From Microcoleus vaginatus HSN003 (GTDB taxonomy: Bacteria; Cyanobacteriota; Cyanobacteriia; Cyanobacteriales; Microcoleaceae), in the NCBI RefSeq assembly GCF_022701255.1, contig NZ_CP031705.1, forward strand, positions 4,030,001 to 4,094,000: DNA of 64,000 bases, read 5' to 3'. Below are positions 55,141-63,836 of this stretch, one piece after another. Under the pieces are notes generated by a model. The model did no database searches, was not told the origin of the DNA, and worked only from the letters and a program-made list of their open reading frames with translations. The translations under genes were made by a program, and so were the position numbers. The stretch's first letter is position 1. Each line of letters begins with the position of its first letter.

Positions 55141-55520
55141 TTGGACAGCTAATATTAAGACTGACGATCTGGTTTCTACTTACTGCCGATTTTAGTTTTG
55201 CAAATATTGCGATCGGCATCATCATTGCTGCCCTGTTGCCACGCAGCTACGCACCCCCGGAACCTTTGAGGGAATGGTTGGGGGTGTTGGGTAACATCTT
55301 CAGGGCGATTCCGATAGCTTATCTGGAAGCTTTTGAACTCATCTTCCGCCCCCATAGACACGAAGATGTGATCATGGAAAAAGTGCCAAACCATCGATCG
55401 CCCCTGCTGATATTCCTAGATGTATTGCTGATCACTTTTACACCTAAGACAATTGTGGTGAAATATCACGAAGACGGTTTTTACGAAGTACACCGAGTGC
55501 GACGGACATCAAACACGTAG
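55137..55520 (+). CDS. mrpE: Na+/H+ antiporter subunit MrpE
   Basis: A 127-residue protein matching MnhE/MrpE, with two helices at the N-terminus (LTIWFLLTADFSFANIAIGI) and a cytosolic tail containing TPKTIVVKYHEDGFYEVHRV. The ATG overlaps the mrpD stop by four bases. Function within the complex is structural or assembly-related. Confidence 0.88.
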   Translation: MIGQLILRLTIWFLLTADFSFANIAIGIIIAALLPRSYAPPEPLREWLGVLGNIFRAIPIAYLEAFELIFRPHRHEDVIMEKVPNHRSPLLIFLDVLLITFTPKTIVVKYHEDGFYEVHRVRRTSNT

Positions 55521-55632
55521 CTAAACTTTGTTTCAGAAGGATTTAACCGCTCTTGAGGCAGAGTCAGAGAATAAAAGAGAGAAATGAATAATTTCGATTG
55601 AGCTAAGTAAGAAAAATCAGGATGGCAGATAA

Positions 55633-55896
55633 TTGAACAACTTAAACAACTTAATCCTAATTGCCATGATTTTGGCTTTGCTCATACCCATGTACGAGGT
55701 ATGGAAAGATCATGATATCTGGCAGACAATGTTGGCGTTTGCGAGTATTTCGACGAAGACGGCAATCATCGCTCTCGTCATATCAGTCTGGCGCGATGAT
55801 TGGATGATCGGTGTGGTGGCGGCGATTATCCTCAGTGTGGGTAATGCGGGCTTGATGTTGTTGGCACATATAATCAAACGTATCAGTGACGCATGA
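55633..55896 (+). CDS. mrpF: Na+/H+ antiporter subunit MrpF
   Basis: An 87-residue membrane protein with three helices (ILIAMILALLIPMYEVWKD, FASISTKTAIIALVISVW, AAIILSVGNAGLMLLAHIIK), matching the MnhF/MrpF pattern and position. It begins at a TTG at 55633 after a 112-bp gap. Divergence from the family makes the label probable rather than certain. Confidence 0.75.
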   Translation: MNNLNNLILIAMILALLIPMYEVWKDHDIWQTMLAFASISTKTAIIALVISVWRDDWMIGVVAAIILSVGNAGLMLLAHIIKRISDA

Positions 55897-56180
55897 TCGT
55901 AATAAATGTATTGAGCTATACCTGCATCGGTATAGGAATTGTTTTTTGGTTTTGGGGTACTTCTTACCTACTGGGCAAGCGATCGGTTTTGTATAAACTG
56001 CACAGTCTTTCGGTAGCAGATACGCTTGGGTCAATGTTGATCGTCGTTGGATTGCTGCTGAAAATACCCAGTAAATGGCCCCTGCTGATTCTGGCGCTCA
56101 TTTGCTTAGCAATCTGGAACACAATGCTGGGATATGTGTTGGCCTATTGTTCCACAACAGGGAGTAACTATGAACGATAA
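55893..56180 (+). CDS. mrpG: Na+/H+ antiporter subunit MrpG
   Basis: A 95-residue protein with three helices (SYTCIGIGIVFWFWGTSYLL, LHSLSVADTLGSMLIVVGLL, LILALICLAIWNTMLGYVLA), typical of MnhG/MrpG. It overlaps mrpF by four bases and the next gene by 11 bases. Confidence 0.82.
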   Translation: MIVINVLSYTCIGIGIVFWFWGTSYLLGKRSVLYKLHSLSVADTLGSMLIVVGLLLKIPSKWPLLILALICLAIWNTMLGYVLAYCSTTGSNYER

Positions 56181-56754
56181 TAGCTACATTTATGTCCTCG
56201 TCGCTCTGCTACCCTTAGCTGCTTGTATGGTGGTATTTCAGGTCAATCCATACCACGCATTGGTACTACGGGGGGTATTGGGAGCGATCGCTGCCTTGGT
56301 ATACGCGATTTTAGGCGCGGCGGATGTGGCATTGACCGAAGCCTTGATGGGAACCCTGCTGGCGATTACACTTTATGCAGTGACGGTGCGTTCATCCCTC
56401 GTGCTGCGTCTGGGTGTAATCGAAGAGGGAACAGAGGGCGATGTTATACGAAACGACAAAACCGCAGGTCATTTTAAGCAACTGATAGAGGACATCCGCA
56501 CAGTTTTTCAGAAACGCCATATGCGCCTGGAATTGGTTCCCTATGCGAGTGCACAGGCATTGCAGCGGGCGCTGATGGAAAAAGAAGTTCATGCAGCTTG
56601 TTCCCCAGAAGACCAACTAGAACACAGCGGCGAAGCGCTTTATCACACCGCAATCAGAGTTCGGCGTGTCTATGACATCATGCAAACCGAACTTTCATCA
56701 CCGGGGACAACCCTAACCTATGTAAATACACCAGACACAGAGGATAAGCATTGA
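56170..56754 (+). CDS. MrpA C-terminal-like subunit (DUF4040/MbhD) with a cytosolic extension
   Basis: A 194-residue protein from ATG 56170. The N-terminal part (three helices, with YAILGAADVALTEALMGTLL and AITLYAVTVRSSLVL) is the DUF4040/MbhD segment, which in other bacteria is fused to the end of the big MrpA subunit. Residues about 95-194 form a soluble tail (GHFKQLIEDIRTVFQKRHMR) that I do not recognise. The large NuoL-like half of MrpA is absent here. Confidence 0.82.
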   Translation: MNDNSYIYVLVALLPLAACMVVFQVNPYHALVLRGVLGAIAALVYAILGAADVALTEALMGTLLAITLYAVTVRSSLVLRLGVIEEGTEGDVIRNDKTAGHFKQLIEDIRTVFQKRHMRLELVPYASAQALQRALMEKEVHAACSPEDQLEHSGEALYHTAIRVRRVYDIMQTELSSPGTTLTYVNTPDTEDKH

Positions 56755-57419
56755 TGAAGTGGGTTTACTTTTTATCAGGGATAGCGCTGTTTGTCAAAAT
56801 GCTGCTTATCGCCAATCCAACAATGGACTTATCGCAGCAAAGTTCGATCGTCGAATTGGTTGTTCAAGATAGTGGAGTACCCAATGCGGTTTCCGGTATC
56901 ATTTTGCGAAATCGGCTGTACGACACGATCTTTGAAGTCGTGGTATTTACGATCGCCATCTTGGGTGCAAGTTTTATGCTAGCAAATGAAAAGCCGTCCT
57001 GCGCCATATATCAGTTTACCGATCAACCATCGATTATTTTGGCGCGATTGGGAGCGACGATTGCCGCCTTGGTGGGTATCGAACTAGCAATTCGCGGGCA
57101 TTTAAGTCCAGGCGGTGGTTTTGCCGCGGGTGTAGCGGGCGGAACTGCGATCGGCTTGGTAGCGATTACCTCATCACCGCAGTGGATGCAAGAAATCTAC
57201 AAGCGCTGGCACGCCGCGACTTTGGAGAAGATTTCGGTGCTTGTTTTTATTGTATTGTCAGTTATCACTCTGTCAGGATATGAGTTACCCCACGGAGAGT
57301 TAGGCACGCTTTTGAGCGGTGGCATTCTCCCCTTGCTCAATATCCTAGTTGCAGTCAAAGTCGCATTAGGATCGTGGGCGGTGATGTTGGTGTTTATTCG
57401 CTATCGCGGATTGCTATAA
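56754..57419 (+). CDS. mrpB: Na+/H+ antiporter subunit MrpB (MnhB)
   Basis: A 221-residue protein: an N-terminal part with two helices, then the MnhB domain (ELAIRGHLSPGGGFAAGVAG, GGTAIGLVAIT, LLSGGILPLLNILVAVKV). It starts at ATG 56754, sharing one base with the preceding stop. It is the last gene of the C-D-E-F-G-A'-B run. Confidence 0.88.
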   Translation: MKWVYFLSGIALFVKMLLIANPTMDLSQQSSIVELVVQDSGVPNAVSGIILRNRLYDTIFEVVVFTIAILGASFMLANEKPSCAIYQFTDQPSIILARLGATIAALVGIELAIRGHLSPGGGFAAGVAGGTAIGLVAITSSPQWMQEIYKRWHAATLEKISVLVFIVLSVITLSGYELPHGELGTLLSGGILPLLNILVAVKVALGSWAVMLVFIRYRGLL

Positions 57420-57728
57420 CAAATGTTCCGATCTCAAATCCATTGGCATCAAAATTATTCATCTCTCTCATTCTCTGACTCTGACTTTGTATCCTCTGTG
57501 TTTTTTGCGGTTTAATCATTCAGCAAGAACCGTAAACGATATTTTACGTTTATAAGGCTTACACACGAGTAGTCAGAAACCGGGGTTTTTTGCTGAAAAG
57601 ACGCGTTACACCCGCAGAAACGGTCAAAAACCCGGTTTCTTTGCTTTTGATAAGTAATTCCTGTCTACTCATCTGCGTTTATCAGCTTGCATCTGCGGTT
57701 AAATATTCCCGAACGGCAAGATATTAGC
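57420..57728. repeat. gap with AGAAACCGGG inverted repeat
   Basis: AGAAACCGGGGTTTTTT (57575-57591) and AAAAACCCGGTTTCT (57626-57640) are inverted copies. TCTGCGTTTATCAGCTTGCA and CATCTGCGGTTAA occur near 57665 and again near 58382 as direct repeats around the Uma2 gene. No gene is seen. Confidence 0.65.
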
Positions 57729-58349
57729 TTACACTAAACCAGCTTGAAAAATCTGATTTGCAGTGAGGTTCAAATCGGGAAAAGTTTGGGACACAATCCG
57801 GTCATTATCTCGAAACTTGAGGATTTGATATTCACCATCAATCAAGTTACCGACAGAAATTGTCGGTTGTTTGGGATTTCCAATAAAATTGCGTCCACCC
57901 AACGCAGCATAATCCACAATCCAATATTCAGGGATACCCATCTCCTCATAATCAGCGTATTTCAAATAGTAATCATTTCGCCAATTGGTTGACACAACCT
58001 CAATTATCAAAGGTATCGATCCACCAAAACTGAGGACAGATTGTTTTTGCCACAAAGTTTCCTTCACCAGATTTGCACGATTTAGCACCAACAGATTTGG
58101 CAAATAACCCGAATTTTTTTCAGGAGGTTTAACTATCACTTGGTTAGGGATACCGTATGGCAATTTCAGGCGTTTGATTTGAACAGCAATTTCGACAGTA
58201 AGAAAGCCTGTAACTTCTTGGTGTTCGCCTACTGGTTGTACAATTTGAATAATATTTCCATTGTGCAGTTCGTAGCGTACCGCCGAATTTTCAGGCAGCC
58301 ACTCCACAAATTCCTCGAAGTTGACGAGTTTGGGTAAAGCTTGAGTCAT
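57729..58349 (-). CDS. Uma2 family (DUF820) putative endonuclease
   Basis: A 206-residue Uma2 protein, separate from the one at 7769. Visible motifs are FEEFVEWLPENSAVRYELHN near residue 12, GIPNQVIVKPPEKNSGYLPN near 80, and GGSIPLIIEVVSTNWRNDYY with YADYEEMGIPEYWIVD. The last carries the family's E(V/I)xS...K..EYxxxGxxEYWxxD pattern, a PD-(D/E)XK-like site. Role unknown. Confidence 0.88.
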   Translation of the reverse strand: MTQALPKLVNFEEFVEWLPENSAVRYELHNGNIIQIVQPVGEHQEVTGFLTVEIAVQIKRLKLPYGIPNQVIVKPPEKNSGYLPNLLVLNRANLVKETLWQKQSVLSFGGSIPLIIEVVSTNWRNDYYLKYADYEEMGIPEYWIVDYAALGGRNFIGNPKQPTISVGNLIDGEYQILKFRDNDRIVSQTFPDLNLTANQIFQAGLV

Positions 58350-58393
58350 AGGTTTTCAGAATTACTGATAATATAAATTATATCTATCTGCGT

Positions 58394-59857
58394 TTATCTG
58401 CGTGCATCTGCGGTTACAAATTGCGAATCTGCCAGCATTGCTAGATTCAGACAATTTAAAATGCTGGATTTAATCGGGCGCTTTTCATCCCAAAATACGA
58501 TCGAGGAATAAAAGTTAATGGATACAGGTGAATTCAAAAGCTCAAAAGTTTGACGTGCAACTCTCTCGCTGTCAAAGCTGAGAAAGTAAACAGTATCATC
58601 GAAGATTGCAGGTTTATTAGCTATTTCACCGATCAACCTAAAATCCAATTTTTTATAAAGCCCGCAAATCGCAATTTTCCAAGGTTGGAAGCTATAATCG
58701 CCTACTCCAAAAATCGAAAATCGAGGGTTATTTTGATAAATTTTGCTTTTCCGATTATCTAGATATTGCCCGCACTTCTCTAGATAACGTCCGGTTTTAG
58801 GAGCTATAGTTTTGATATTTTCGGTGGATTCCCCGATGAATTTTTGAGTAACTAAGATATATCGATCGGTAGAATTAATGCGATTTTGAGCAACATCAGA
58901 TCCTTTAAGTAGCGGAAATAGATAAGTTTCCTCAAGATCGACAGCTTCCCCAAATCCATTGACAAACAAATTATCAATTTTCCGAAACTCCATCACGCCA
59001 GAACAGTCGTGCTTGACGCCCGATCGCCATTTCGTTCCTGAATTTACAGCATATAAATTACTCAATTTATTGAAAGAATCTATATCTTTAACCAGGAGAT
59101 TGTTGTGATATCCGATTTGATGGCCGTCAGAAGTTTCTAAACTGCTAAATACATCGCAGAAGTAGTTTTGTGAGCTTGAGTCAAACTTGCAGTATAACAA
59201 ACACGCATCCACATTTGCACCAAAATACTTTTTAGCATCTATTGTGTAAGTTGCACAGCTAGCGAGATTAAGTTTTTTTGAATGAATGTAACTCAATAAC
59301 TTTCTAGCAGTGGAAGTTTTGCAAAGCATTGCCAGATCCGCATCGCGATTTTGCAGCCATTGCACCGTCTGAATTAGCATCCATTCTGAGATATCGAAGT
59401 TACTCTTACCTGTGAGAGCATCTAAGCCGATGTGATTTTGAAAGTTGTTTTTTTTAGGTAAATTGTCGCTACCAATAGTTCCTTGTTGTGAGTTTGTTAC
59501 CCAAGGAAAGTTGCCTAGTACAAGCAGTCTATGATTAAAGTGGTTGATTAATGATGTCCAGTCAAACTCAAAAAAATCTCCGTGCTTAACCTCACATCTT
59601 TCATCCTGTAACAATTCATGCTTAGCTCTTAATTCTCTTAAATAACTTTGATTGATTTCAACCCCGATAATCTTGCTGGCGGATGGAAAGGAATTTGCAG
59701 CAGCTTCAATGAAATTACCTACCCCGCAAGTTGGCTCAATGATGACTTTGGGGTTAACATCAAGTTCTATCAATTTCCGACACACCATCTCGGCTAATTC
59801 CAGCGGTGTCTGAAAATCCCCATATTCTAGTTTGGTTTTGCGATCGTTGGAACTCAT
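58394..59857 (-). CDS. Type II DNA methyltransferase (N6-adenine type, probable)
   Basis: A 487-residue SAM-dependent methyltransferase. Motif I is VIIEPTCGVGNFIEAA (about 38-53), the target-adjacent motif IV is GNFPWVTN (115-122), where relatives often have NPPW, and LDALTGKSNFDISEWM follows. The C-terminal half should recognise the DNA target. It overlaps the preceding nuclease gene by four bases. The pair forms a compact Type II restriction-modification operon with unknown specificity. Confidence 0.87.
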   Translation of the reverse strand: MSSNDRKTKLEYGDFQTPLELAEMVCRKLIELDVNPKVIIEPTCGVGNFIEAAANSFPSASKIIGVEINQSYLRELRAKHELLQDERCEVKHGDFFEFDWTSLINHFNHRLLVLGNFPWVTNSQQGTIGSDNLPKKNNFQNHIGLDALTGKSNFDISEWMLIQTVQWLQNRDADLAMLCKTSTARKLLSYIHSKKLNLASCATYTIDAKKYFGANVDACLLYCKFDSSSQNYFCDVFSSLETSDGHQIGYHNNLLVKDIDSFNKLSNLYAVNSGTKWRSGVKHDCSGVMEFRKIDNLFVNGFGEAVDLEETYLFPLLKGSDVAQNRINSTDRYILVTQKFIGESTENIKTIAPKTGRYLEKCGQYLDNRKSKIYQNNPRFSIFGVGDYSFQPWKIAICGLYKKLDFRLIGEIANKPAIFDDTVYFLSFDSERVARQTFELLNSPVSINFYSSIVFWDEKRPIKSSILNCLNLAMLADSQFVTADARR

Positions 59858-60516
59858 CGGTTAGATTTATAAACTGCGATAACCCCTTCCTGTTGTCCAG
59901 CACGCTCAATGACTCTTCCATACTGAAGTCGCCATTGCAACGCATTAGAAATCGTCAAAAAACCTTGCAATGGTGGGTTTGTCAGTATTTCGTCTGCAAT
60001 GTTACCTGCTTCAATTTCGTCAACAGGTAAATTTTTGTCAAACATGAAAGCAAGCAAATCATCTTTATTGCCTTCATTGTCTAAAATATTACGAATTCCA
60101 CGGGTCATTTGAAAATCGGCTGTTCTTTCCGCACTCACGTAAATTGTATGCAAAATATTCAGTGTTGCACTTCGGATGGTACTGTTATCTGTCTTTTCGT
60201 AAACAAAGATAATCAGTGAATATCCCAGCCCAAAAATCTTTTGCCTTGCAGATTTGAAAGGACATGACGACTGCGGTTGCCTAATGCTTGTTACCTTCAC
60301 GTCAACTAATATCCCTGGGAAATCGATGCCGCTTGCTGAATTACCATCTATAAATTCATACTGCTGCTTGAGATAGAGTCTAAACTTTTGCTCCAAATAT
60401 GTCCCAACAGCCTTTCCGTCTGTGATGCCGTAAAGCAGAGGTTCCGGGTGTTGAGACTCGGCTGCTGAAAATATTGCCGCCTCAGGACAAAGAATTTCTA
60501 CGGTCAGAGTCGTCAT
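59854..60516 (-). CDS. Type II restriction endonuclease (PD-(D/E)XK)
   Basis: A 220-residue protein with a PD-(D/E)XK-type centre: Glu in GTYLEQKFRLYL (about E42), GIDFPGILVDVKVTSIRQ (D65, D72, K74). Its position directly upstream of a cognate methyltransferase with a four-base overlap supports restriction function. Recognition sequence is unknown. ATG at 60516; an IS701-type element begins 38 bp upstream. Confidence 0.8.
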   Translation of the reverse strand: MTTLTVEILCPEAAIFSAAESQHPEPLLYGITDGKAVGTYLEQKFRLYLKQQYEFIDGNSASGIDFPGILVDVKVTSIRQPQSSCPFKSARQKIFGLGYSLIIFVYEKTDNSTIRSATLNILHTIYVSAERTADFQMTRGIRNILDNEGNKDDLLAFMFDKNLPVDEIEAGNIADEILTNPPLQGFLTISNALQWRLQYGRVIERAGQQEGVIAVYKSNR

Positions 60517-60553
60517 TTTGATGAACCACCAGATTATTTAATTTGCTGACCAA

Positions 60554-61924
60554 TTAACGGGACTTAAACAATAAATCAGAGATAAGTAAGCTATAATGTA
60601 AGTAGGGTAAGCATTTAACGTTCCCGTCACACCCATGAAAGAAACCACGCCCGACGCCATGCCCCCATGCTTTGAGAAATGGTGTCATCGGTTCGATGAG
60701 GTCTTCAGGCATCAAGCCCAAAAAAAAGGGTTTAGACACTATTTGGGAGGATTATTGGGTCCAAGCGAGCGAAAAAACATCACTCAGATGTCTAATAACG
60801 CCGTAGGTGTGGTTTACCACCGATTGCACCATTTCTTGACGGAAGCGACCTGGGATGCCGAGCGGCTCAACGAACGACGCAAAGAAGTGATGCAGGAATG
60901 CAATCAAACAAAGCTTAAAAGGGGTTTTACTTTAATAATAGATGATTCGGGACATCGAAAAAGTGGTAAGGAAACTGCTGGAGTTGGTCGACAATATATA
61001 GGAGAAGTTGGGAAAACAGACAACGGGGTAGTGGTAGTGACGACCCATTTATATGATGGAGTAAAAAGCCTACCATTAGACGTTGAATTATATCAACACG
61101 CGAGTTCACTAGCTGGAGGTAAAGCCGACCCATCATTCATAAAAAAACCAGAGCTAGCATTAAAATTGGTAGAGAAAAGCCTGGAATTAGGCTTACGACC
61201 AGGAGTAGTATTAGTAGATGCCGGGTATGGGAACAATAGTACATTTTTGAAGCAATTAGAATCAAAGAAGTTAAAATATGTAGCCGGCTTAGCGAAAAAC
61301 CGCAAAGTAATTTATCAATTAAAAAGTAATGAAATAAAAGTAGAGACTAGACTAGACGAACTAGCGAAAAGACTTCAGGCACAAGCATTTACAGCGATTC
61401 AATTAGATTTAGAAGTCCCAAGAACAGTGTGGGTGGCAACGGTAGAAGTAGAAATGTCAGCCTTTTCAGGAACTAGAACAATAGCTATCGTAATGAATGC
61501 TGCTAGTTTATCTGAAGCGACAGAGGTTGACTATTTAATTACTAACGCTGCGGTGACTCAAGCAACAGGGACATGGATAATTACAACTTATTCTCAACGT
61601 AATTGGGTGGAAGTGTTTTACCGTGAGGCAAAAGGCTGGTTAGGGCTAAAAGAATATCAAGTGAGAAGCATAAAAAGCCTTCACCGACATTTGATATTAG
61701 TTTTTTGCGCTTACACTTTTATTGTTTGGCAACAGTTGACAGGAGGATTGAGACGGCGTTGGGCAAACAAACCTTTAAAGACTTTTACTGATGCTTTGTT
61801 AGCTTTTAGAACGGCTATATCTTATAGATTTGTCGGTTGGCTCCAAGATAATGGTGACGTATTTGCCATACACATAGCAGGTTTGGGCTATGTTTGGGCT
61901 TGAATTTTGTTCAAGTCCCGTTAA
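60554..61924. mobile_element. IS701-type insertion sequence
   Basis: The element of 1371 bp is bounded by TTAACGGGACTTAAACAA (60554-60571) and the complement of TTAACGGGACTTGAACAA (61907-61924), 17 of 18 matching. It encloses one transposase gene. No clear target duplication is seen. A fragment of a methyltransferase gene abuts its right end. Confidence 0.85.
60635..61903 (+). CDS. IS701 family transposase
   Basis: A 422-residue DDE transposase. The first Asp is in LIIDDSGHRKSGKETAGVGR, the second in VVLVDAGYGNNSTFL, and the Glu in VEVFYREAKGWLGLKEYQVR, the classical IS4/IS701 Y-(2)-R-(3)-E-like region. The gene is complete and the inverted ends are nearly intact, so the element may be active. 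Confidence 0.92.
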   Translation: MKETTPDAMPPCFEKWCHRFDEVFRHQAQKKGFRHYLGGLLGPSERKNITQMSNNAVGVVYHRLHHFLTEATWDAERLNERRKEVMQECNQTKLKRGFTLIIDDSGHRKSGKETAGVGRQYIGEVGKTDNGVVVVTTHLYDGVKSLPLDVELYQHASSLAGGKADPSFIKKPELALKLVEKSLELGLRPGVVLVDAGYGNNSTFLKQLESKKLKYVAGLAKNRKVIYQLKSNEIKVETRLDELAKRLQAQAFTAIQLDLEVPRTVWVATVEVEMSAFSGTRTIAIVMNAASLSEATEVDYLITNAAVTQATGTWIITTYSQRNWVEVFYREAKGWLGLKEYQVRSIKSLHRHLILVFCAYTFIVWQQLTGGLRRRWANKPLKTFTDALLAFRTAISYRFVGWLQDNGDVFAIHIAGLGYVWA

Positions 61925-61925
61925 A

Positions 61926-62004
61926 CGGTATCATTAAAGATCGCAGGTTTATTAGCTCTTTCACTTATCAACCTGAAATCCAATTTTTTATAAAGTCCGC
62001 AAGT
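61926..62004 (-). pseudogene. fragment of a second DNA methyltransferase gene
   Basis: These 79 bp match 58591-58669 of the methyltransferase gene with about ten mismatches. On the minus strand they read CGLYKKLDFRLISERANKPA IFNDT in two parts, where the intact gene has GLYKKLDFRLIGEIANKPA IFDDT. The fragment starts at the IS701 end and stops just before the DUF4926 gene. It is a relic of a paralogous methyltransferase or of a duplication. Confidence 0.8.
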
Positions 62005-62015
62005 TATTGTGCCAC

Positions 62016-62264
62016 TTATGCTGTAACCATTTCGGGTTTGATATCAGGTGATGCTGGCTCAAAGTACAACACCATGATTTGCTCTGGATGCAACCCGACA
62101 GATTCATAAGTGCGTCCGTTGCGATCGCTAAATTCAACCTCGAAAGCTGCACCATCAGCCAACAGTTCAACCACAGTGCCTACTTGTCCGCGCCACAGGT
62201 TGTATTCAGGAATGTCAACTGTCAATGCAATGACATCTAGTAATTTAATTGTATTCTTTGCCAC
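62016..62264 (-). CDS. DUF4926 family protein
   Basis: An 82-residue small protein: MAKNTIKLLDVIALTVDIPE, YNLWRGQVGTVVELLADGAA and FEVEFSDRNGRTYESVGLHP. This is the SH3-like DUF4926 fold, commonly encoded next to DUF6883 in cyanobacteria and other bacteria. It follows the DUF6883 gene with an 18-bp gap. Function unknown; an antitoxin- or immunity-like role is a guess. Confidence 0.82.
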   Translation of the reverse strand: MAKNTIKLLDVIALTVDIPEYNLWRGQVGTVVELLADGAAFEVEFSDRNGRTYESVGLHPEQIMVLYFEPASPDIKPEMVTA

Positions 62265-62282
62265 TCTTATTACCTCCAGACA

Positions 62283-62615
62283 TTACAGAGGATAGCAGGT
62301 TGTTAATCTCGGAATCTCGGAATCATGCTCAATAATCCAGCCACTCCGAAGGGTTGCACTTCTATTTTGCCATTCAATCGTGAAATCTAGGGTGTAGCGT
62401 TGCCCGAACCCATCCCGCCTCCCTAACTGAGCTTCGTGAGTTTGAATAACTTCAACCAAAATTTGGCGCAATTCCTCAGCATTGTCAGGCGTCATCCCAA
62501 GAATTGACGAAAAAAGTCGCGCTTTGTGTTTACCATCGTCGTGTTCTGGATTGAGGCAGTAGTCACGAAGTTTACGAATATCAATAACTGCATTCTCTGC
62601 ATTTGGAATGAGCAT
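62283..62615 (-). CDS. DUF6883 family protein
   Basis: A 110-residue protein starting MLIPNAENAVIDIRKLRDYC, with LNPEHDDGKHKARLFSSILG and TLRSGWIIEHDSEIPRLTTC. DUF6883 domains are often linked to toxin-like contexts and DUF4926 partners. Its start lies 13 bp from the left end of the IS630-type element, so its own promoter has probably been displaced. Confidence 0.82.
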   Translation of the reverse strand: MLIPNAENAVIDIRKLRDYCLNPEHDDGKHKARLFSSILGMTPDNAEELRQILVEVIQTHEAQLGRRDGFGQRYTLDFTIEWQNRSATLRSGWIIEHDSEIPRLTTCYPL

Positions 62616-62628
62616 AGAAAAGCTGATA

Positions 62629-63820
62629 AGCTGATACGCAGCTAGATTGTATAATATAAATATAAAATAAGCGATAATTAGTTATAATGTATGCCAGCCA
62701 AAAACCATCTATCTCAAAATCAAAAACAGAGACTCATTAAACTATTAAAAGAGTCTGAGGATAATTATGTGAGGGAAAAAGTTCTAATCTTATTGCTAAT
62801 AAATGACGGAAAAAGTTATCAACAAATCAGTGAATTCATGGAGATTGCTTACACAACGGTAGCTTATTGGTCAGTTCATGGCGACCCAGATAATTTGGAT
62901 AGTTTTTTAGATAAAAGAAGCCAAGGTAATTTTCGCAAAGTCACTCCAGAGTATGAAAAAATATTGATAGATACAATCGATAAAGCTCCGGCAGAATATG
63001 GATATGAATTTGGGAGATGGACGGCAGCCAGACTAGCAACATATTTAGAAAAAGTCACAGGAATTAAATTGAGTGGTTCCCAAATATCCAGGATATTACA
63101 TAAAAAAAAATACGTTTACATTTGGGCTAAATATAGTTTAGAGGACAAACAAAATCCCGTTGAAAGAGAAGTATTTAAACAGAAGCTATCCGAGTATTTA
63201 AAAATAACAAAACAAACCCCAGAGCTTTTACAGGTATGGTTTTGGGACGAAAGTGGATTTAGCTTGCGAGTGATAAGAAGAAAAACTTGGGGTAAACAAG
63301 GTAGTCGAAAAAAAATCACAGGTCAAAGGAGAAGAGGCAGAGTAAATATCATGGGTGGATTGAGATATTATGACAAAAAAAGGTTAAATTTTGTTGTAAT
63401 AAAAAAAGGAGACTCGAATACGTTTTATGAGCAAATTAATGCCTTAAATGATTCGATTGTCCAAGAATGGAGAGAACTGGGTAATCAAGCTGAAAGTTTT
63501 GCCGAATCAGGAATAAAGATTGTAATTATTTTAGACAATGCTAGTTTTCATAAAAAGAAAGATATTCTGAGCCAAATATCAGCCGAAATGCCTCATATTA
63601 TTTTAGAATTTTTGCCACCTTACAGCCCCGATTATAATTTGATTGAATTGGTCTGGCATTCAGCGAAAGAATATATAGCACATCGACTGTTTAAGTCAGT
63701 AGAAGAATTGTCAGAATTACTACATAGATTATTAAATGAAGGAGAAATGGTTATCAAATGGGAGCGAAAAATCAAAAATAAAGGCAATGCTATTTTATCC
63801 GGTTTAGCTGCGTAGCAGCT
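62629..63820. mobile_element. IS630-type insertion sequence
   Basis: Inverted ends AGCTGATACGCAGCTA (62629-62644) and TAGCTGCGTAGCAGCT (63805-63820) match at 15 of 16 positions. TA dinucleotides flank both sides (62627-62628 and 63821-63822), as expected for IS630/Tc1-mariner target duplication. The element encloses one intact transposase. Confidence 0.85.
62691..63815 (+). CDS. IS630 family transposase
   Basis: A 374-residue transposase with an N-terminal HTH region (LLINDGKSYQQISEFMEIAY) and a DDE catalytic domain: LQVWFWDESGFSLRVI, VIILDNASFHKKKDIL and LPPYSPDYNLIELVWHSAKE. All three acidic residues are present. The gene is complete, in one frame. Confidence 0.95.
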   Translation: MPAKNHLSQNQKQRLIKLLKESEDNYVREKVLILLLINDGKSYQQISEFMEIAYTTVAYWSVHGDPDNLDSFLDKRSQGNFRKVTPEYEKILIDTIDKAPAEYGYEFGRWTAARLATYLEKVTGIKLSGSQISRILHKKKYVYIWAKYSLEDKQNPVEREVFKQKLSEYLKITKQTPELLQVWFWDESGFSLRVIRRKTWGKQGSRKKITGQRRRGRVNIMGGLRYYDKKRLNFVVIKKGDSNTFYEQINALNDSIVQEWRELGNQAESFAESGIKIVIILDNASFHKKKDILSQISAEMPHIILEFLPPYSPDYNLIELVWHSAKEYIAHRLFKSVEELSELLHRLLNEGEMVIKWERKIKNKGNAILSGLAA

Positions 63821-63836
63821 TACGAATAAGCAGCCC

